From NCBI RefSeq assembly GCF_028453695.1, contig NC_135776.1, positions 13,834,663-13,898,662 of the forward strand: a stretch of 64,000 nucleotides of DNA, read 5' to 3'. This document shows positions 11,387 to 24,720 of the stretch, in pieces. A program made the position numbers and the translations under genes. Source of the DNA: Augochlora pura. Lineage: Eukaryota; Arthropoda; Insecta; Hymenoptera; Halictidae. The notes under the pieces are model-generated. The model ran no database searches and was not told the DNA's origin. It was given only the letters and a program-made list of their open reading frames with translations. The first letter of the stretch is position 1. Every line of letters starts with the position of its first letter.

Positions 11387-13299
11387 ACCTTGAACTAGAC
11401 GACCAGATCAGTGTTTAAATTAGCGAATTAGTCGCCGTCTCTAGTATTGCCGAAAGGAATCGCGCTCGCAAGGATTAATTTACCGTGTCACGAACGCAGC
11501 TCCGAGCGATTCCAGCATCGCGCTGTCTACACGCCTCGTTATTTACCCTCCTCGAACCTCATGAATTTATCGAATCGCCCCGGTACTCAACGTGCCTCGA
11601 ATTTTTCCCTCGGCCTTCGCCAGCAGTCATTTCGCTTTGCTCGACCCCCTCCCTCCCTCCCTCCCTCCCTCCTTCTTTCTCCTCCAACAAATCGCGCCTA
11701 TTCACCTTTCGGCATTGTTTGTTTCCAAGGCGGCGGATTTGAACCTTCGCGAGACAGATGCCCTTCGCGATTCCACGACGGCCACTGGTACACTGAAATC
11801 CTTCGGGCCACTTTCGAGCAACTCGGATCAATATTTTAGTCAGTTTCGTGATTCCATCGAAGCAATCGGCGGCCGCGATAATCGATACGTTGATTAAAGT
11901 TCCTGGAAGGTGGCCTCTTAGTTGGCTCGTTGCTCAATCATTTCTTGCGATTTTCTCTGCCTTGTGAACCGTGTAAAACAATCTTTTCAATGTGAAAATT
12001 AGTTATTATTATTATCTATTTGTTCTTTATTATTGCTGTTATTATTTATTTTTATTATTATATTCTCAATTATTCAGTGTGAAGTTTCTTTCAGCTAGTG
12101 CTTTCGACGTTATTCTAAAATATCCGTTTCTCAATATGTTTATCGATTCAAAAATGACTGTAAAAATCAAATTATCAATTCTAATATGTCTGAAATAGTA
12201 AATGTTAACGCGTTGAAAATTTACGAATACGTTCCATAAAAATTGTCTTATGATGCGGGGGTGATAAGATCTTATTTATCCGCCTACCAATCAACTTCAA
12301 GATCAACTTTGACCCTCCGATTGAGACAGACTCAATTCTGGTCGTTGAAAAATTAGCGGGTGAATCGAAAATTGATAACCGTGGAGGAAAGTTTATAATT
12401 TTGAATGGCAGAATGCTTGGATGCGCCACTGTTACCCTATTTCACGATTTATTGCATTAGGCGAGGAGACGGGCACTCCTCCGACAAGTCGGCAAATGGC
12501 GGATTACGCGGAATTGTAATTGCAAATGGCGGCGAATTGACCCGCGAAGAAATTCAACGGGATTTTATTTAAACTCCTGGGGAATCATGGGAGCCGTGGA
12601 AAAGGGGCGATTTATTCAGGCGTGACCTTCGGCTGCGGAGCTCTGCTTGAATAATCGAAGCAATATTCTTGTGTCAGAACCCCTTCGGCCGTCTGGACGA
12701 ATACCGTGCATTGTAGCTTCTGAATATATTGCGGCGACGAAAATATTTCAGGTCTTTTCTCCATGTGGAGGAGTTTTATGGTGGGCCAAGTTCGAACACC
12801 GTCAAGCATGAGGCAGTGACGTTGCCTATGTATTATATCTTAGACCCCGTTTGGTGTATTACCTTTTTTCGTGTAGAATTCTAAGCTTATTATTATAATA
12901 TTAACAATTTTATTAACTGTATTATAATGATCTATATATAAAAGAGATTTTTTTTAAGGAAATAGTTCCAACATTCGTTATAATAAGAATGGCGAGAGAT
13001 GTAAATGTATTCGATCTTGGTGTTATATATATTTATATATTCTGATATACACATAATATATATAATAACTATATATTTTAGACCCTGTTTGGTATAATTC
13101 TTTTTTTATTTAAAATTGAACACCTTATCTCTATTCGGAAAGACATATTAACTATAACTTTTAACAAATAGAAGGTGATCTCTTGGTAAAAAAAAAAAAC
13201 ATTCAATATAAAATAGATTAGAATATTATATGTCCTCCTAGAAGCCATACAACTTCTATTTAAAACATTCTTTCGTGCAACAAGTATTTCACACGATAT
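11387..13299. other. Non-coding block
   Basis: No gene is supported. A GC-richer part (11440-11900) contains a (CCCT)n microsatellite at about 11647-11672 that creates overlapping ORFs on both strands. Two similar segments, AGACCCCGTTTGGTGTATTA at 12842 and AGACCCTGTTTGGTATAATT at about 13079, are direct repeats roughly 240 bp apart. The rest is AT-rich. Confidence 0.5.
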
Positions 13300-13303
13300 T
13301 TAA

Positions 13304-13563
13304 CCCCTTGCACTACAATTTCTTTCAAGCTGCGTCGATTAGGATTTATTTATCCTTAATATTTTCCTTAACAGGACCAGACAATTTTTGTGTCTTTCAT
13401 TATCTTTATGCACTTTCATTTCTAGACTCTGATAACAGAAGAATTGATTTTTATTTCGATATAGTGGAAATTAATAATATTAATATTTATTAGTTCCCGC
13501 ATGAAATCTGTATCGCGAATATTTTGTCTTCGTTATCGCGACTCGTTATTGTAGCGCAAGGGG
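13304..13563. mobile_element. piggyBac-type MITE (260 bp)
   Basis: It starts CCCCTTGCACTACA and ends TAGCGCAAGGGG, with TTAA outside both ends (13300-13303 and 13564-13567). The interior resembles the copies at 20362 and 54087 (CGATTAGGATTTATT and GCGACTCGTTATT words) rather than the 11141 copy, which indicates a second subfamily. Confidence 0.8.
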
Positions 13564-13567
13564 TTAA

Positions 13568-14324
13568 ACTAGTCGTATTTGAAACTCACCCCGTACATTA
13601 CCAAGTAATAACCCCCCAAATAATCCCCCCTCCCGTTGCGTCTAAATCCATTCGAACTTCGTTAATTCCAGGGCGTCTTAAATATTTTTTCGGAGACTTT
13701 TTGGCGTGCGTGACAGTTTCGGAAATTGGTTAATGCTCGTGGAAAAAGTTTCGATGGGGAGGTAAAGTGCAACACGCTCTCTAGGAGCTGACAGCAGCCC
13801 CCCGTCCGGTGAAAACAGGTTGGATTCGAGGGTCGATGTCTTCCGGCGTGGAGGCAATTTCGTGTGAAAATTGAGGTGGTCGCGCGCATTCGCGATGCTG
13901 CCGGCACGTTTATCAATTATATACCTTGAAGCGCAGTTGGGTCAGGTTGACGAAACGTTTATTCGGGTTGAGCTGCTCTTGTGCTCCGGAAACACCTGCG
14001 CCGTGTGAATAATACAGAAGCTCGGTTATGACACGTCCGTTCAGTAAAGTGTTACCAATAAAATGACGCGTGTACGCAACTCGACTTTCTCGGCTGTGGT
14101 TGCATTGTATTGAAAGGAATTTCGTATGGAAAAATCATCGATCGCTTCTCTGTTCTTTGTTTACCATTTAAAAGGACGCGGATTTTTATGATAAGTAGAA
14201 ATTAATAATAATAGTAATTTTATTTCAATATATATTTCTGCATTAACATTTTCGATGTTTGTACAGGCTTTCCATCTTTGTTTTCACAGTCTTAGAATTA
14301 AATAGTATAATAAACTATAATAAA
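13568..14324. other. Non-coding block
   Basis: Moderately GC-rich between 13570 and 14100, with short ORFs on both strands that have no recognisable domain or splice context. No repeat family was recognised. Confidence 0.45.
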
Positions 14325-14626
14325 TAAACTAGAAATGTTGCTGGGGTTGTTTAAAGTAACATTTTCCTTTATAAAAATTTTCTCTGAAGTGTCATTGACG
14401 AGATATTAGTGAAAAATGCTGGCCAATGAGAGACTAGCTCGGCTGGCGTGAGGATAGCTCAGCTGACATTAGGCGGTCAAACTCGCCTCTCATTGGTCAC
14501 TGTATTTTCTCAATAACTAGTAAACGTAGTCACAGATGGTATTTGTATTAAGGAAAAAGGTACTTCAAATCACCACAGTAATTTCTCATTTTCAGGAAAT
14601 AACATAATTTTGGGACACCCTTTATA
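14325..14626. mobile_element. Foldback element, copy 1 of 3
   Basis: This is an imperfect palindrome. The left half runs AACATTTTCCTTTATAAAAA, then GAAAAATGCTGGCCAATGAG; the right half runs CTCATTGGTCACTGTATTTT, then GGAAAAAGGTACTTCAAATC, ending CATAATTTTGGGACACCCTT. The centre holds CTCGGCTGGCGTGAGGATAG. The same plan recurs at 31801 and 41210. There is no ORF, so it is a non-autonomous element of unknown superfamily. Confidence 0.65.
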
Positions 14627-16929
14627 TGTGTTAAAGACAGCAAAAGTAATTTATAATTAAGCTATATTATCACCTTATTTTATCTTAATCTCTACATTGT
14701 TTCAACTTGTAAATTATCTTTCTTCTATTCCTACCTATAATTTTTTATAATCAGTGTCTGACCAATATGGGCTATTTCTACTTCGACTTAAATTGGTAAA
14801 TATGTTCACGTGCTAAGTTACAGAAATAAGTAGTAGGCATACGTTTTAGTCGGACATATTCGAAGCTACCTAATTTAGACACAATTAAAACTACATCTTC
14901 GAGAATTAAATTTTGTCGAAACAATTGATTTTACATCACGATCTTAATTTTGCATCCGAAATTAATTCTGTTTACTTTAATTTGTTTAATATTGAACAAT
15001 CTTAATTATTAGATTGCAAGTTCACGTCTTCATAGCTTAATTTACAGAAATCGAAATTAATATATTCTCCGCGGACAATAAATGTGTAATAAGTCAAACA
15101 TAATATGAATATTTAACAATATTAAGGTGAATTAAGGTGTAAAAATATTTGTTAACGCTGTCAAGTGTACAGTACATGCCACCCCTTTCTACAAATCCAT
15201 TTATTTCCATTATAATTTGCATTAAGTATTAATAAATTTCAGCAGCACCATGAATATTATCGATGCTTATAATAATAAATAATTTTCTCAATTTATTGCA
15301 GAGCGGTTTACCAGGTGAGACGCGCAGTTTTCTCTCGAAAAAAACATTCTTTTCATCTCAAGTGTAAGTTATTTATGACCCAGCCTCGGGTGAAGATGCG
15401 AGGGGACAAGTAGAATGAGGTAGCGTGTAGTCGGACGCATTTCTCAATCTCTTCATATTCACCCATAAATTTTCAGCGCTTCTGGTTCCGAGAAAACTAA
15501 TTCTCGATAGTAAATAATAAATGATTAAATATTAAAAACTTACGTACACCCAGCAAAACAATTCAAATTATTTTCCTAAAAAATATTTAGTATTTCTAAC
15601 AATGAAAAGTTCTACAAATATACCCGTGAATTAATTAAGCTAAACTTTCTTGTTTCATTTGTTCTTTAGGATTGAGCTCGTTTTTTGTAGTCACCTATTC
15701 GTAAATAAAGAATAGTTTAGATTATAAAATTGCATCGCGACATTTGAATACCCTCGAACGAGGATTCGATTATTTACGTTTTTTCTGATTGGTGTCTCTG
15801 ATACAATATTGCAATCGAACATTCATAAACGTCGGAGGAGTGTATCCGTGTGCATACGCGAGAGGCGTGACCCAGAAATAAATTATATCGGTCGCATCCC
15901 TTACGCGAAGCAAACCACTTACGGGGGATGCGCCATTTATCTTTAAAACATAAAACTGCACCGGATAGACCTTCCCATGTTTTTCCATATACGGGCAGAT
16001 TGTCGTTCGTGCATTCCCTTTGGAGTGCGTACATTTATTTCAGAATTGTCAATGAAACTTACCAACGCAAATTGTTTCGTCCGTGATCCTATCGAGGAGT
16101 ATAACGGGTGGCCGATAAATTACCGGTTTCACCAAATAACAACCAATATATTTAATTGAAAGATTTGTACGAATGTTCGTGTAAAACATTTATGAATATC
16201 GCATTGTCTTTGACAATGTTTTTGGACATAAATGAATGCACTATAAATCGAAATTGTCATTAAAAAATGTTTAGAAAATAATAGTAAAAACGTTAGATAT
16301 GTTACAACACTAGAACAGGGAAAATATTGTAATTGCAATCGATACTGTTTTATTGGAAATTTATAATTGTGAGCTACTTATGAAGAGCTAATTAATTAAT
16401 TAATTATGCCGTGGTAAATATGAGGATGAAAGCTATAAAAAAATTTATGAAGTAAATACTCTTTCGAGATTCTTTCAATAAATGTTCGATGCGATGATAT
16501 TGAATGAATAAATCTACTTATCTATTTCAAATGAAATTGGAATGTGATGAGGACTTATTAGCCACCGTGTATATATCTGTAGTATTGGAAATTACGTATT
16601 CGATATAACAGATTAACGAGGCGAACGTAGGAATCCTGATCTGATACAATAAATATGAAAAACATTGCTGCGTATAAAATAAAATGAGTGATATTAAATC
16701 GTCCTTATTCATAAGAGGGTATTTCCATTTATGTTGAAAAGGATGTAAATAAAAACCCATGCCTGCTCTGATGCAACAGGAGCATTTTTCATTACATTAT
16801 CTGTTGTGAGTATTCTTAATTTAGCTTTATATATTATAATAAAAATTATTATAATATCGGAAGATATTGAGGCGTGCTGAAACGCATTGAATTCTAATGG
16901 AATATAATTAGACGTAATGATGTTTAAAT
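14627..16929. other. Non-coding block with weak exon-like signals
   Basis: AT-rich. A good-looking acceptor (TTTTCTCAATTTATTGCAG at 15301) is followed by possible donors at 15315 (GTGAGA) and 15364 (GTAAGT), with two frames open between them. A minus-strand TTG|GTAAGTTT donor is found near 16065. Neither leads to a recognisable protein. Confidence 0.4.
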
Positions 16930-17215
16930 ATAATTAAACGTATTTAAGCATATTGAAATATATTGAAATATATTGTAATATAGTGAAACATATTGAAATA
17001 TAGTGAAACATATTGAAATATATTGTAATACAGTGAAACATATTGAAATATATTTGAACATATTTAACTGTACTTAACCATATTGAAACATATTTAAATA
17101 TATTGAAACATATTGAAACATATTGAAACATATTGAAACATATTGAAACATATTTAAACATATTTAAACATATGTAGACATATTGAAACATATTTAAACA
17201 TATGTAGACATAAAT
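16930..17215. repeat. 10-bp AAACATATTG minisatellite
   Basis: Roughly 28 units of a 10-bp word (AAACATATTG, AAATATATTG, AAACATATTT). Because 10 is not a multiple of 3, the minus strand stays open for 85 codons, giving a repetitive Phe/Tyr/Met/Ile/Cys translation; this is not a gene. Confidence 0.85.
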
Positions 17216-17944
17216 GAAAGTAAGTTTTATTGAATAAAATTATATCAACATACATAGGAACATTTAAATGAACATTATTTAAAGGAACATTAAATTATAT
17301 CAACATACATATGAGGAAATGTTGCAGCAGTAAAATTCGCTAAATAAATAGCGGAAAGAGAATCGTAGATGTACTATTTTTAACTAGAATTGTGTAATAA
17401 GTTATCAGGTTGTAAACGAACGTGGAACCCGGCGGGTATTTCACGTACCAGGTGTTTTAATTGTATTTAGCAAGTTCTTCGGCTACAGGTGCACGAAATA
17501 TCCGCAATCTGGAGATAAATTCCCATGTGGATTTCCATCTCGTGTGTGAATTAATTGAGGATAGGGACTTAAGTTTCGAAGGCTACGAAACTCGCAGTCT
17601 AACGGAAAATGATGGGAGGCTTAATCAAACTTTCATGCAAATTACCGGTTCAAGAGTATCGATATATCGACGAATACCGGAGGTGCCTGAGGAACCAGAG
17701 TGTTAGGGGATTTCGCGGTATCCAGCTAAGCAGCGATTACAGATAATTAGCTTGGCTTTACGATAAGGTTTATTACTCGAACGGAAACAGAGAAAATTGG
17801 ATCAAGCTGCGATCGCTTCTGATCCTTGCCATTCTTTCGCGATAATTATACATTGAAATATGCTACGAAACATTTCCTAAGCACCACTGAAACGCTAATC
17901 AATTAAATTAATGTCAAGAATGCTTGATTAAATTTGATCAATCA
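17216..17944. other. Non-coding block
   Basis: No gene is supported. A direct repeat of AAATTATATCAACATACAT occurs at about 17237 and 17292. An 81-codon + ORF at 17461-17706 shows no recognisable domain. Confidence 0.4.
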
Positions 17945-17948
17945 TTAA

Positions 17949-18165
17949 CCCCTTAACGTACCATTTTCTTTATCGCAAATAGAAATTTTTCAATTAGAAA
18001 TTTTTCTTATCTAGAAATCTTAATTTAGAAAGCTTAAATATTAGTAACAAGAGTTATCAAGACAATTTCTATTTCGCATAAAAATGCGCAGCGATGAATT
18101 AGTAAAACAAAAATCAAGATTTAATTTTCTACAGAATATACGACGGTTCGTATTTCGCACGTGAA
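17949..18165. mobile_element. Partial piggyBac-type MITE (left end)
   Basis: TTAACCCCTTAACGTACCATTTTC at 17945 matches the starts of the copies at 38392 (CTCCTCGACGTACCATTTTC) and 54087 (CCCTTTGCGGTGCCATTTTC). The expected right end with GGGG/TTAA is not visible, so the right limit is approximate and the copy looks truncated or decayed. Confidence 0.45.
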
Positions 18166-18451
18166 ACTATAAATCCCCTATATTATCGACCACCGAATCC
18201 GCCTGTCTCGCTTGCTGTACTTTTCGTGTCAATTATTCCTTAGATAATTAAACGTCCGATGCTTGATGCAGTGGTTTAGAACACCGACCAATCACCAAGG
18301 AATTGACCGCGGGTTGCGGACATCCATCTTCAGCGAAAAAAACATCCCGGCTACCCTTCTGTTCTAATAAGCATCCCTCATCGCATCGGAGAGATTGGAG
18401 AACGTCGAAGCATAACTGGATCCTCGTATCACGTCTCAATCCTTGTCTCTA

Positions 18452-18600
18452 TGCCTGAATGGTTATTAGTCCTGAATAGTTGTTAGGCCTGGATATTTCC
18501 TAGGCCCGAATAGTTCTCAGATCTGAATAGTTCTTAGATCTGAATAGTTTCTAAGCCTGGATATTTCCTAGGCCAGGATATTACCAAAGCTAGAATGGTT
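18452..18600. repeat. 20-24-bp minisatellite (CTGAATAGTT type)
   Basis: About seven units alternate CCTGAATAGTTNTTAG and CCTGGATATTTCCTAGG. The CCTAGG palindrome recurs. The array is moderately diverged. Confidence 0.75.
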
Positions 18601-19194
18601 CCGAAGATCCTCAAGCCGTTATCCCTGTTAATGCCCAGCACTAATATTCTTTATGACACGGACGTGCCTAGCCGGCTATTTTTGAGCTTAGGACTTTAGG
18701 CTAACATCTGGCATGCAATTTAGATTTAAATTAATTTTCCTGCCAATAGTTCGCATACTTTATTGCTTAATTTTAGGATTTTGCTTCTCTCGGCCTCAAT
18801 AGCCAAGACGTGTCATAAATAGGGGAACGTTCTGAAGGGTAAGTCCCATTTAGTATAGAACGGTGACTAGCCGAGATTACGCCTGGACGAATTTTCCCGT
18901 CTTTGTTAAAAAACATCGCTGTCAAAACATTCACTGTGAAGGAAGCTAATTGGGGATTGAACTGCACCGCGGATTTTAATCTGTCTGCGTTATTTTATTT
19001 AGGATAGGAGCACTCAATAAAGTTCACGGTTGTTCCGCGAACTCTTTTGTTCGATATGTTCCCTTTGAATTCGGCACTTCATTTTGTTGCTCACTCGATC
19101 GAAACAGCTCGTCGATGTTCTAGATGGTTTTTAATGCGCGGTTTACGGTGAAAATGATTTCGATGCCGTTTCGAACCCAGGGAATATTATGATA
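18601..19194. other. Non-coding block
   Basis: An apparent acceptor (GCTTAATTTTAG, 18776) and donor (AGG|GTAAGTCC, 18839) frame a 62-bp segment, but all three frames contain stops, so it could at most be an untranslated exon. Nothing else was recognised. Confidence 0.4.
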
Positions 19195-19530
19195 TATTGA
19201 ATTAATATATTAAGTTAAATATATAATATATTCAGTCAAATTTATAACACATTGAGTCAAATATATAATATATTGTGTCAATTATATAATATATTCAGCC
19301 AAATTTATAACACATTGAGTCAAATATATAATATATTGTGTCAATTATATAATATATTGTGTCAATTATATAATATATTGTGTCAATTATATAATATATT
19401 CAGTCAAATTTATAACACGTTGAGTCAAGTATATAATATATTGAATCAAATATATAATATATGGAGTCAAATATATAATATATTAAGTTAAATGTATAAT
19501 ATATTGAGTTAAATATACGTTTAGTATAGT
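19195..19530. repeat. 21-bp minisatellite (GTCAAATATATAATATATTG)
   Basis: About fifteen 21-bp units. Since 21 is a multiple of 3, one + frame is open for 79 codons with a regular heptad (QIYNILS/QLYNILC). This is repeat translation with no start context. Confidence 0.88.
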
Positions 19531-20361
19531 ACATTAGACGTATAGTACATTAAGTCAACCATTAGCTTCCCCAAAACCGGCATCACGATTCTCTATTGTT
19601 CAAGTGCACCCGCAGCAATAGTATTATCATTTCGTGACAAGAGTTCACCCCTGCCCCCCCCCCCCCCCCCACCTCTAACCAGCATCGCATCCATGAAATC
19701 CGCACACCACCTAATAACCTTTCCGAAAGGATTACTCGCGTTCTGTATCATCGACGCGGCCATTCGTCAAGCAGCGATCATCCTAAGCGGTCCGCGAACA
19801 CCCCCGCGCATCGCAGAACCGGGCATACCAGCGAATATTTGCCGTGGACCACCTCAAGGGACGAGTGCCGTAGCAACGTTAACGAGATTTCCTATTAAAT
19901 CGCGCGAGCATTTCGTTTCCCCGTCGCAAATGCACGTCCCCGTTTCGTTTCCCTCATTTTCTATTCAGCCGAGTTTCTCTTTTTCTGTCCGCGGTGCGCG
20001 GACCGCTTTCTCCTCGGAGCAACGAAATTTTTCTGTCCGGCCCGAGAGGAAACAATGGGAAGAGTGCTCTCCGTGAGAATTGGAGCACGACAGTCGCGGA
20101 CGAGTGTGCTTTCTCACGGGAATAGAGGCCGCGTTGCGGTCTTTACCAAAGTGCAGACCTACCATAGATCATTGCCGGGCGCGAACCACCCCGCAGGGTG
20201 CTAGCCAGATCAGTCGGCGACCTCCGAGTCGCGGCAGGACACCAGCCCATCAATCTGTGCTCTTTTGTTTCGATTTACGCAGAGGTCGCGGGGCATTGAT
20301 CAGGATTTACTAAAGGTCTCTGCGTTAACGCGAGATCCACGTTTTCCTAGAAAATTATCCT
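19531..20361. other. Non-coding block with a C17 homopolymer
   Basis: A 17-C run is at 19654-19670. The following 19690-20310 segment is GC-rich and open on both strands (127 codons +, 66 codons -) without recognisable domains. Confidence 0.5.
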
Positions 20362-20607
20362 CCTTGCACTGTAATAACGAGTCAGACCCGCGATAAAGAT
20401 TCCATGTGAGATCTATTAAATATGAATATTATTAATTTCTTCTAAATCGTGATGGAATTGTATTCGTATGTTGACGAAGCCTAGAGACGAAACTAAATAA
20501 AGATAATAAAAGAAACGAAACTAATCTGGTAAGAATCTATTAAGAAAAATATTAAGGATAAATAAGTGTTAAGCAACGCAGCGTGAAAAGAGTCATAGTG
20601 CAAGGGG
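20362..20607. mobile_element. piggyBac-type MITE (second subfamily)
   Basis: The right end is GTGCAAGGGG followed by TTGA; the left end is degraded to CCTTGCACTGTAATAACGAG. The interior AACGAGTCAGACCCGCGATA is a reverse-orientation match to the right part of the 54087 copy (CACGAGTCTGACTCGTTA). Confidence 0.55.
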
Positions 20608-20667
20608 TTGAAGGAACCTTCCTTGGTATCTGGTGATATTTGACAGGAATTTCAATGACTCATTTAA

Positions 20668-21054
20668 CCCCTTTCACATGCTACTTAGGTATCTAAGGTC
20701 TCAAGTTGGAGGTTTTTTTATTCAAGCAGCAAAATTTATTTTCCTTTAAATTCCTATTATATAATATGTATTTTCTGACTTATATGATTTATGATTTAAT
20801 ACGATCTTATCTGTAATCTTAATTAATCGTTTTGTAGCAGATTAGCCCTGATTGTAGATTAATTCACTTCTTCGTGAAAAAATTATTTATAATTAGATTC
20901 AAGTAAATTTAAATATTAAACGAGATTTTATAAACATTTATTGCCGATTCATTATTATCAAAGATCCTACTGTTCTTTGTAATATTTGACCTTTGGAATG
21001 GTTATTTTAGATAAAATGTGTAAAATACGACGGCTTCGAAGCACTAAAAGGATT
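20668..21054. mobile_element. Possible piggyBac-type MITE (left end certain, right end weak)
   Basis: TTAA at 20664 is followed by CCCCTTTCACATGCTAC. A plausible but poor right end is GCACTAAAAGGATTGA at about 21040-21055. The start is only about 56 bp from the end of the previous copy, so the two may be a tandem or nested pair. Confidence 0.35.
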
Positions 21055-21057
21055 GAG

Positions 21058-24000
21058 CTGTGTGTAAAAGACCTGGTAGACACAATTAACTAAAATTCAT
21101 TAAACTAATGTAGAAACTAAGGTTCGTCGAATGGTTTAAATCGAATGTGCAGGAAAAATGCATCTCCGTGTGTAATCGAGCTTGATTCATGCCTGGTGCG
21201 TAAACTATGTGTTACATCGACTGCGGCACAGGCTCTCGTGCACCTTGATATGCAAAATCATCATCTATTATTCCCTAACGGGATCGTAACCATACAAAAG
21301 CAATACAGTTGCCGTTACATTCCAGGTTGATGCAATATCCTCGAATTAATTTAGGTTACTGATTGCTCTAGTGTACTATCAACTACCCTAAATGCGTTGA
21401 CGGAGTAAGACATTTGGTTGCTTCTAGACAATTGTTTATGATAACAATATAATCACGATATTGTCTATTCGGTTCAGATTACGCTAATTTCGATTGTCAT
21501 TATTTTAGACGGACAAAAGTCGGATACATTTGTTAAAGAAATGTTTCGAGTTGAGCTGAAACGAAATGCTCTAACGAAAGAAATTTTATAATATAATAAA
21601 TATAATATGTAATATTGTATAGTAATATTAAATATAATATATAATAGTATATAGTAATAATGAATATAATATATAATAGTACGTAGTAATAATAAATGTA
21701 ATATAAAATAATATAATTTTACAAACAAGTACGTCCAATTTAAAACACTGTCGAGATTTAAAAAAAAAAACTAAGAACGTTAATGTATTAATTAGACCAT
21801 ACAAAAACAATTCCCACTATTGGATAAAGATTCACAGTCCAATAATAACGCAATATACAAAAAGAGCAATTGAAATATATCCAAATAAATAATATAAAAA
21901 TAATTACACAGAAGAAACGCTTGAAACATCCAAATCGAATATTTCAACAATCCGCGCTTCCAAAACATCGCCAGCTGTCGTAAGACTAACGTGCACGTTA
22001 GAAAATTCCGACGATAACTCGGCCCATAATATATCAAAAGCGAAACTGCGATCGGGTGTCCATAAATAAAGCAGACAGCGCAATTAAAAGTTGGCGAGCA
22101 GATAGCGGGCAAAGTTGATTCCCGATAAATCGGAAAGTTTTACAACGGGGCCAACTTCTGTCCACGGCGTGAGGTGTTACGGTCACGTGAGACTGGGGTC
22201 GGGCCTGGCTCGGGCCGCGAAAGCTTTCCATTTCTGAAATAAAAGGTGGGACGCGGAGGGCTAGCCGCGAAGTTCACCTTGTTACACGGGCCGCCGCGCC
22301 GGTGCTAATTAATCGAATTCGATCGGCGCGGCGGCAGCGGCGGCCGGCTCGTGGTTGCGTCGAAACCTTCCGACCGAGCCGTCGCGCCGTCAATGACGAC
22401 GACGGCGGTGCCGAAGCTCTGTTTGTTCGATGATGGATCGCTCGAGAACCGTCGTCGCCGAACCGACGAAATCGGTGCTCGTCGCGCGCCAACAGCGGTT
22501 GATCCTCGTTAATGGACAGAATTGAGGGAATTGCTTCTAATGTCATCAAATCAAAGCTCGTCGGTCAGACGGAATATTGGAACTGTTCGGCAAACGCCGG
22601 CCGGTCCGGCTCGACTACTCGTTCACACGTGGGTCTTCTCTTAAGTCATCGTCGACGACGTAGCAATTCGTCTTGGAGCAACCTTGCATTCATCGCGTGT
22701 GCGATGGAATTCACTTGCAATTATCGATGGAATATTGCGATTTTCTATGCGCGTAGAATCGACTGTCTTTGACGTAATATTACGTCCTGATGCTAGCTAG
22801 ACGTTCAGGTTGATGCATTTTAGAATGTATCATTTTATAACGCATAACGATCTATTGTGTTCTTCCCTAGGCTAGGGACGCAATATTATCTTTAACATTG
22901 TATTATATCCTGCTGCAAACTGTACTTATTTATTGCTAAACTTAATGCCCCATAATTTTATAAATAGTTGCCATCTACTGTTGACTCTGCACTATGTAAT
23001 GAGTTATAATACGATACCATTAATAGTATAAAATTAATTTCCGTCGACGTACATTTACATCACTCTATACCACTCCAGAGAAAGATAACAAGAAAAATAT
23101 GTTAACATACTTTAAAATTCCCATTGAAGTATAATGTTTCCTTCTCTCCGTAATTTACCAAGTATAATATTTTGAAAGAAAGTTTCGAATGGGTATATAC
23201 ATAGTAACTTTAACTTTAATTTATGCGGGAAGAAAAGTTCCCAGCGGCCCGATACGTAGCATTAAATGCTTTGTATTAAAAGTAGTGCCGCAAGTTTTGT
23301 TCAGCGATTTATTAACACGTCGTTTGCACCGTCAAAGAATTCTGTTTACCGAACTGTAACGGGGCAATAAGCCGGGGTAATAAATTATCGAATGTTCAAC
23401 GAGATAGTAAAACGTCTGCGACTGGCGAACCGGAAATAAAGCGGTTCCGCTACCGTGACAATGGCGGCGAGTGTTCAAGGCGATCTAGTTAAAACCGCTG
23501 CTTTAATGTCGCGGTGAATTTCGTAGGTTTCATAATCGACAAGAGCCGCCACGTCCTACAGCGTCGATTAAAATATGGAACAAAAATTCTGTTCATAGAA
23601 TTTCTCATACTTTGCTGCGCCGATCTATTTTTAAGGTCAATTCTATATGCGTTTTATCGATCGCGCTGGCTGCAGTTTCTTTCGACGAGTCGTTCTAGAA
23701 TTATTCTAAAATGTGCGAATTTTAACCTGAATCGTAGCAGAAGTATTTTAAGAGGTTAATGTCTTCGCTTTACAATTTAAATCATGACTTCTGCATAATT
23801 GAAAATTTCATACTCTCGTTGCAGCTCCGATCTGAATGTTTAATAATAGGAAACGATATAAGGCAGAAAATTTAAGCCGTTAGATATAAAGATTTTAATG
23901 CAACGACATGTCGGATGTTATACGGAATTGTGCGGAATTACAACATAATTTTTCAAGGAATTATTATTACGAAGTAATTCAATGATATTTTAATTCAATT

Positions 24001-24396
24001 TCGTGTAATACGTAATGCAGTTCTCCAGTCAATTAATTTACGACGTATAATAGTTCATGATTGTCATTTAAATGTGATTAGGAAACGCTAAGTAATTAAT
24101 TTAGTAAAGTAATTAAATTAGTAATACATATAATTACATTAATCAGGAATTGCAACGCAATTGAAATAGAATTAAGAACCGTACTTTATTTACATTGTAT
24201 TTCGCTTCTATAGCACTTCAATTACACCCCTGAGTAAAATAATGTTCAATTTAAATTAACTAAACGTTTCAGTCTTGTAACTAAATCACAACATAGCAGA
24301 ATTACTATGTGACTAAAATACAATGTAAATAAATTACAGAATCGAATTAGCAAAATTCTGATACTATGTCACCACTTGAATTAAATCATTCACAAA
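21058..24396. other. Non-coding block with a CG-rich island
   Basis: No gene is supported. AT-rich ATATAATA words fill 21590-21720. The 22030-22770 stretch is GC-rich, with repeated GGCGGC/CGACGACG words and short ORFs on both strands. A minus-strand TTTATTTCAG acceptor-like site near 22232 leads into an ORF with no recognised domain. The remainder is ordinary AT-rich sequence. Confidence 0.5.
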
Positions 24397-24400
24397 TTAA

Positions 24401-24716
24401 CCCTTTGCACGCCGAATTTTATTTAAATTTCGTTACCAGCAACTCCCGACGCTTTTAACTATTTTATCTCATATTTATTTCAACCAAAAAATGTAGCAAT
24501 TTAAATAAATACAGGATGAAACAAATTCACTTGAACACCGGTTTTATTTACACAATTGTCATATGTTGAAATTTTCAAGCGTATTATATCTTTTTCGCTT
24601 AATAATAATAATAACAATAAACCGGTTCGGTAAGAGCGTCGATAATGTGTGCACGACATCTATTTATATTGACATAAAATAATGTCGAGTGGGACTCGAC
24701 ATAGGTGTGCAAAGGG
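24401..24716. mobile_element. piggyBac-type MITE (316 bp, longest copy)
   Basis: It starts CCCTTTGCACGCCGAATTTT and ends ATAGGTGTGCAAAGGG. The flanks are TTAA on the left (24397) and CTAA on the right, consistent with a TTAA duplication carrying one substitution. It is longer than other copies. Confidence 0.8.
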
Positions 24717-24720
24717 CTAA

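Noticed and set aside
12711..12722. GTGCATTGTAG, the start of microRNA miR-33 (also a similar word at 8301)
   Set aside because: The match stops after about 11-12 bases and neither site has a complementary arm forming a precursor hairpin.
15774..16034. 86-codon minus ORF near a GTAAGT donor
   Set aside because: The ORF lies on the intron side of the donor and has no recognisable domain.
16934..17191. 85-codon repetitive ORF
   Set aside because: Direct translation of a 10-bp minisatellite.
18777..18838. Segment between good acceptor and donor words (+)
   Set aside because: All three frames contain stop codons.
19252..19491. 79-codon ORF with heptad repeats
   Set aside because: Direct translation of a 21-bp minisatellite; the periodicity follows from the repeat length.
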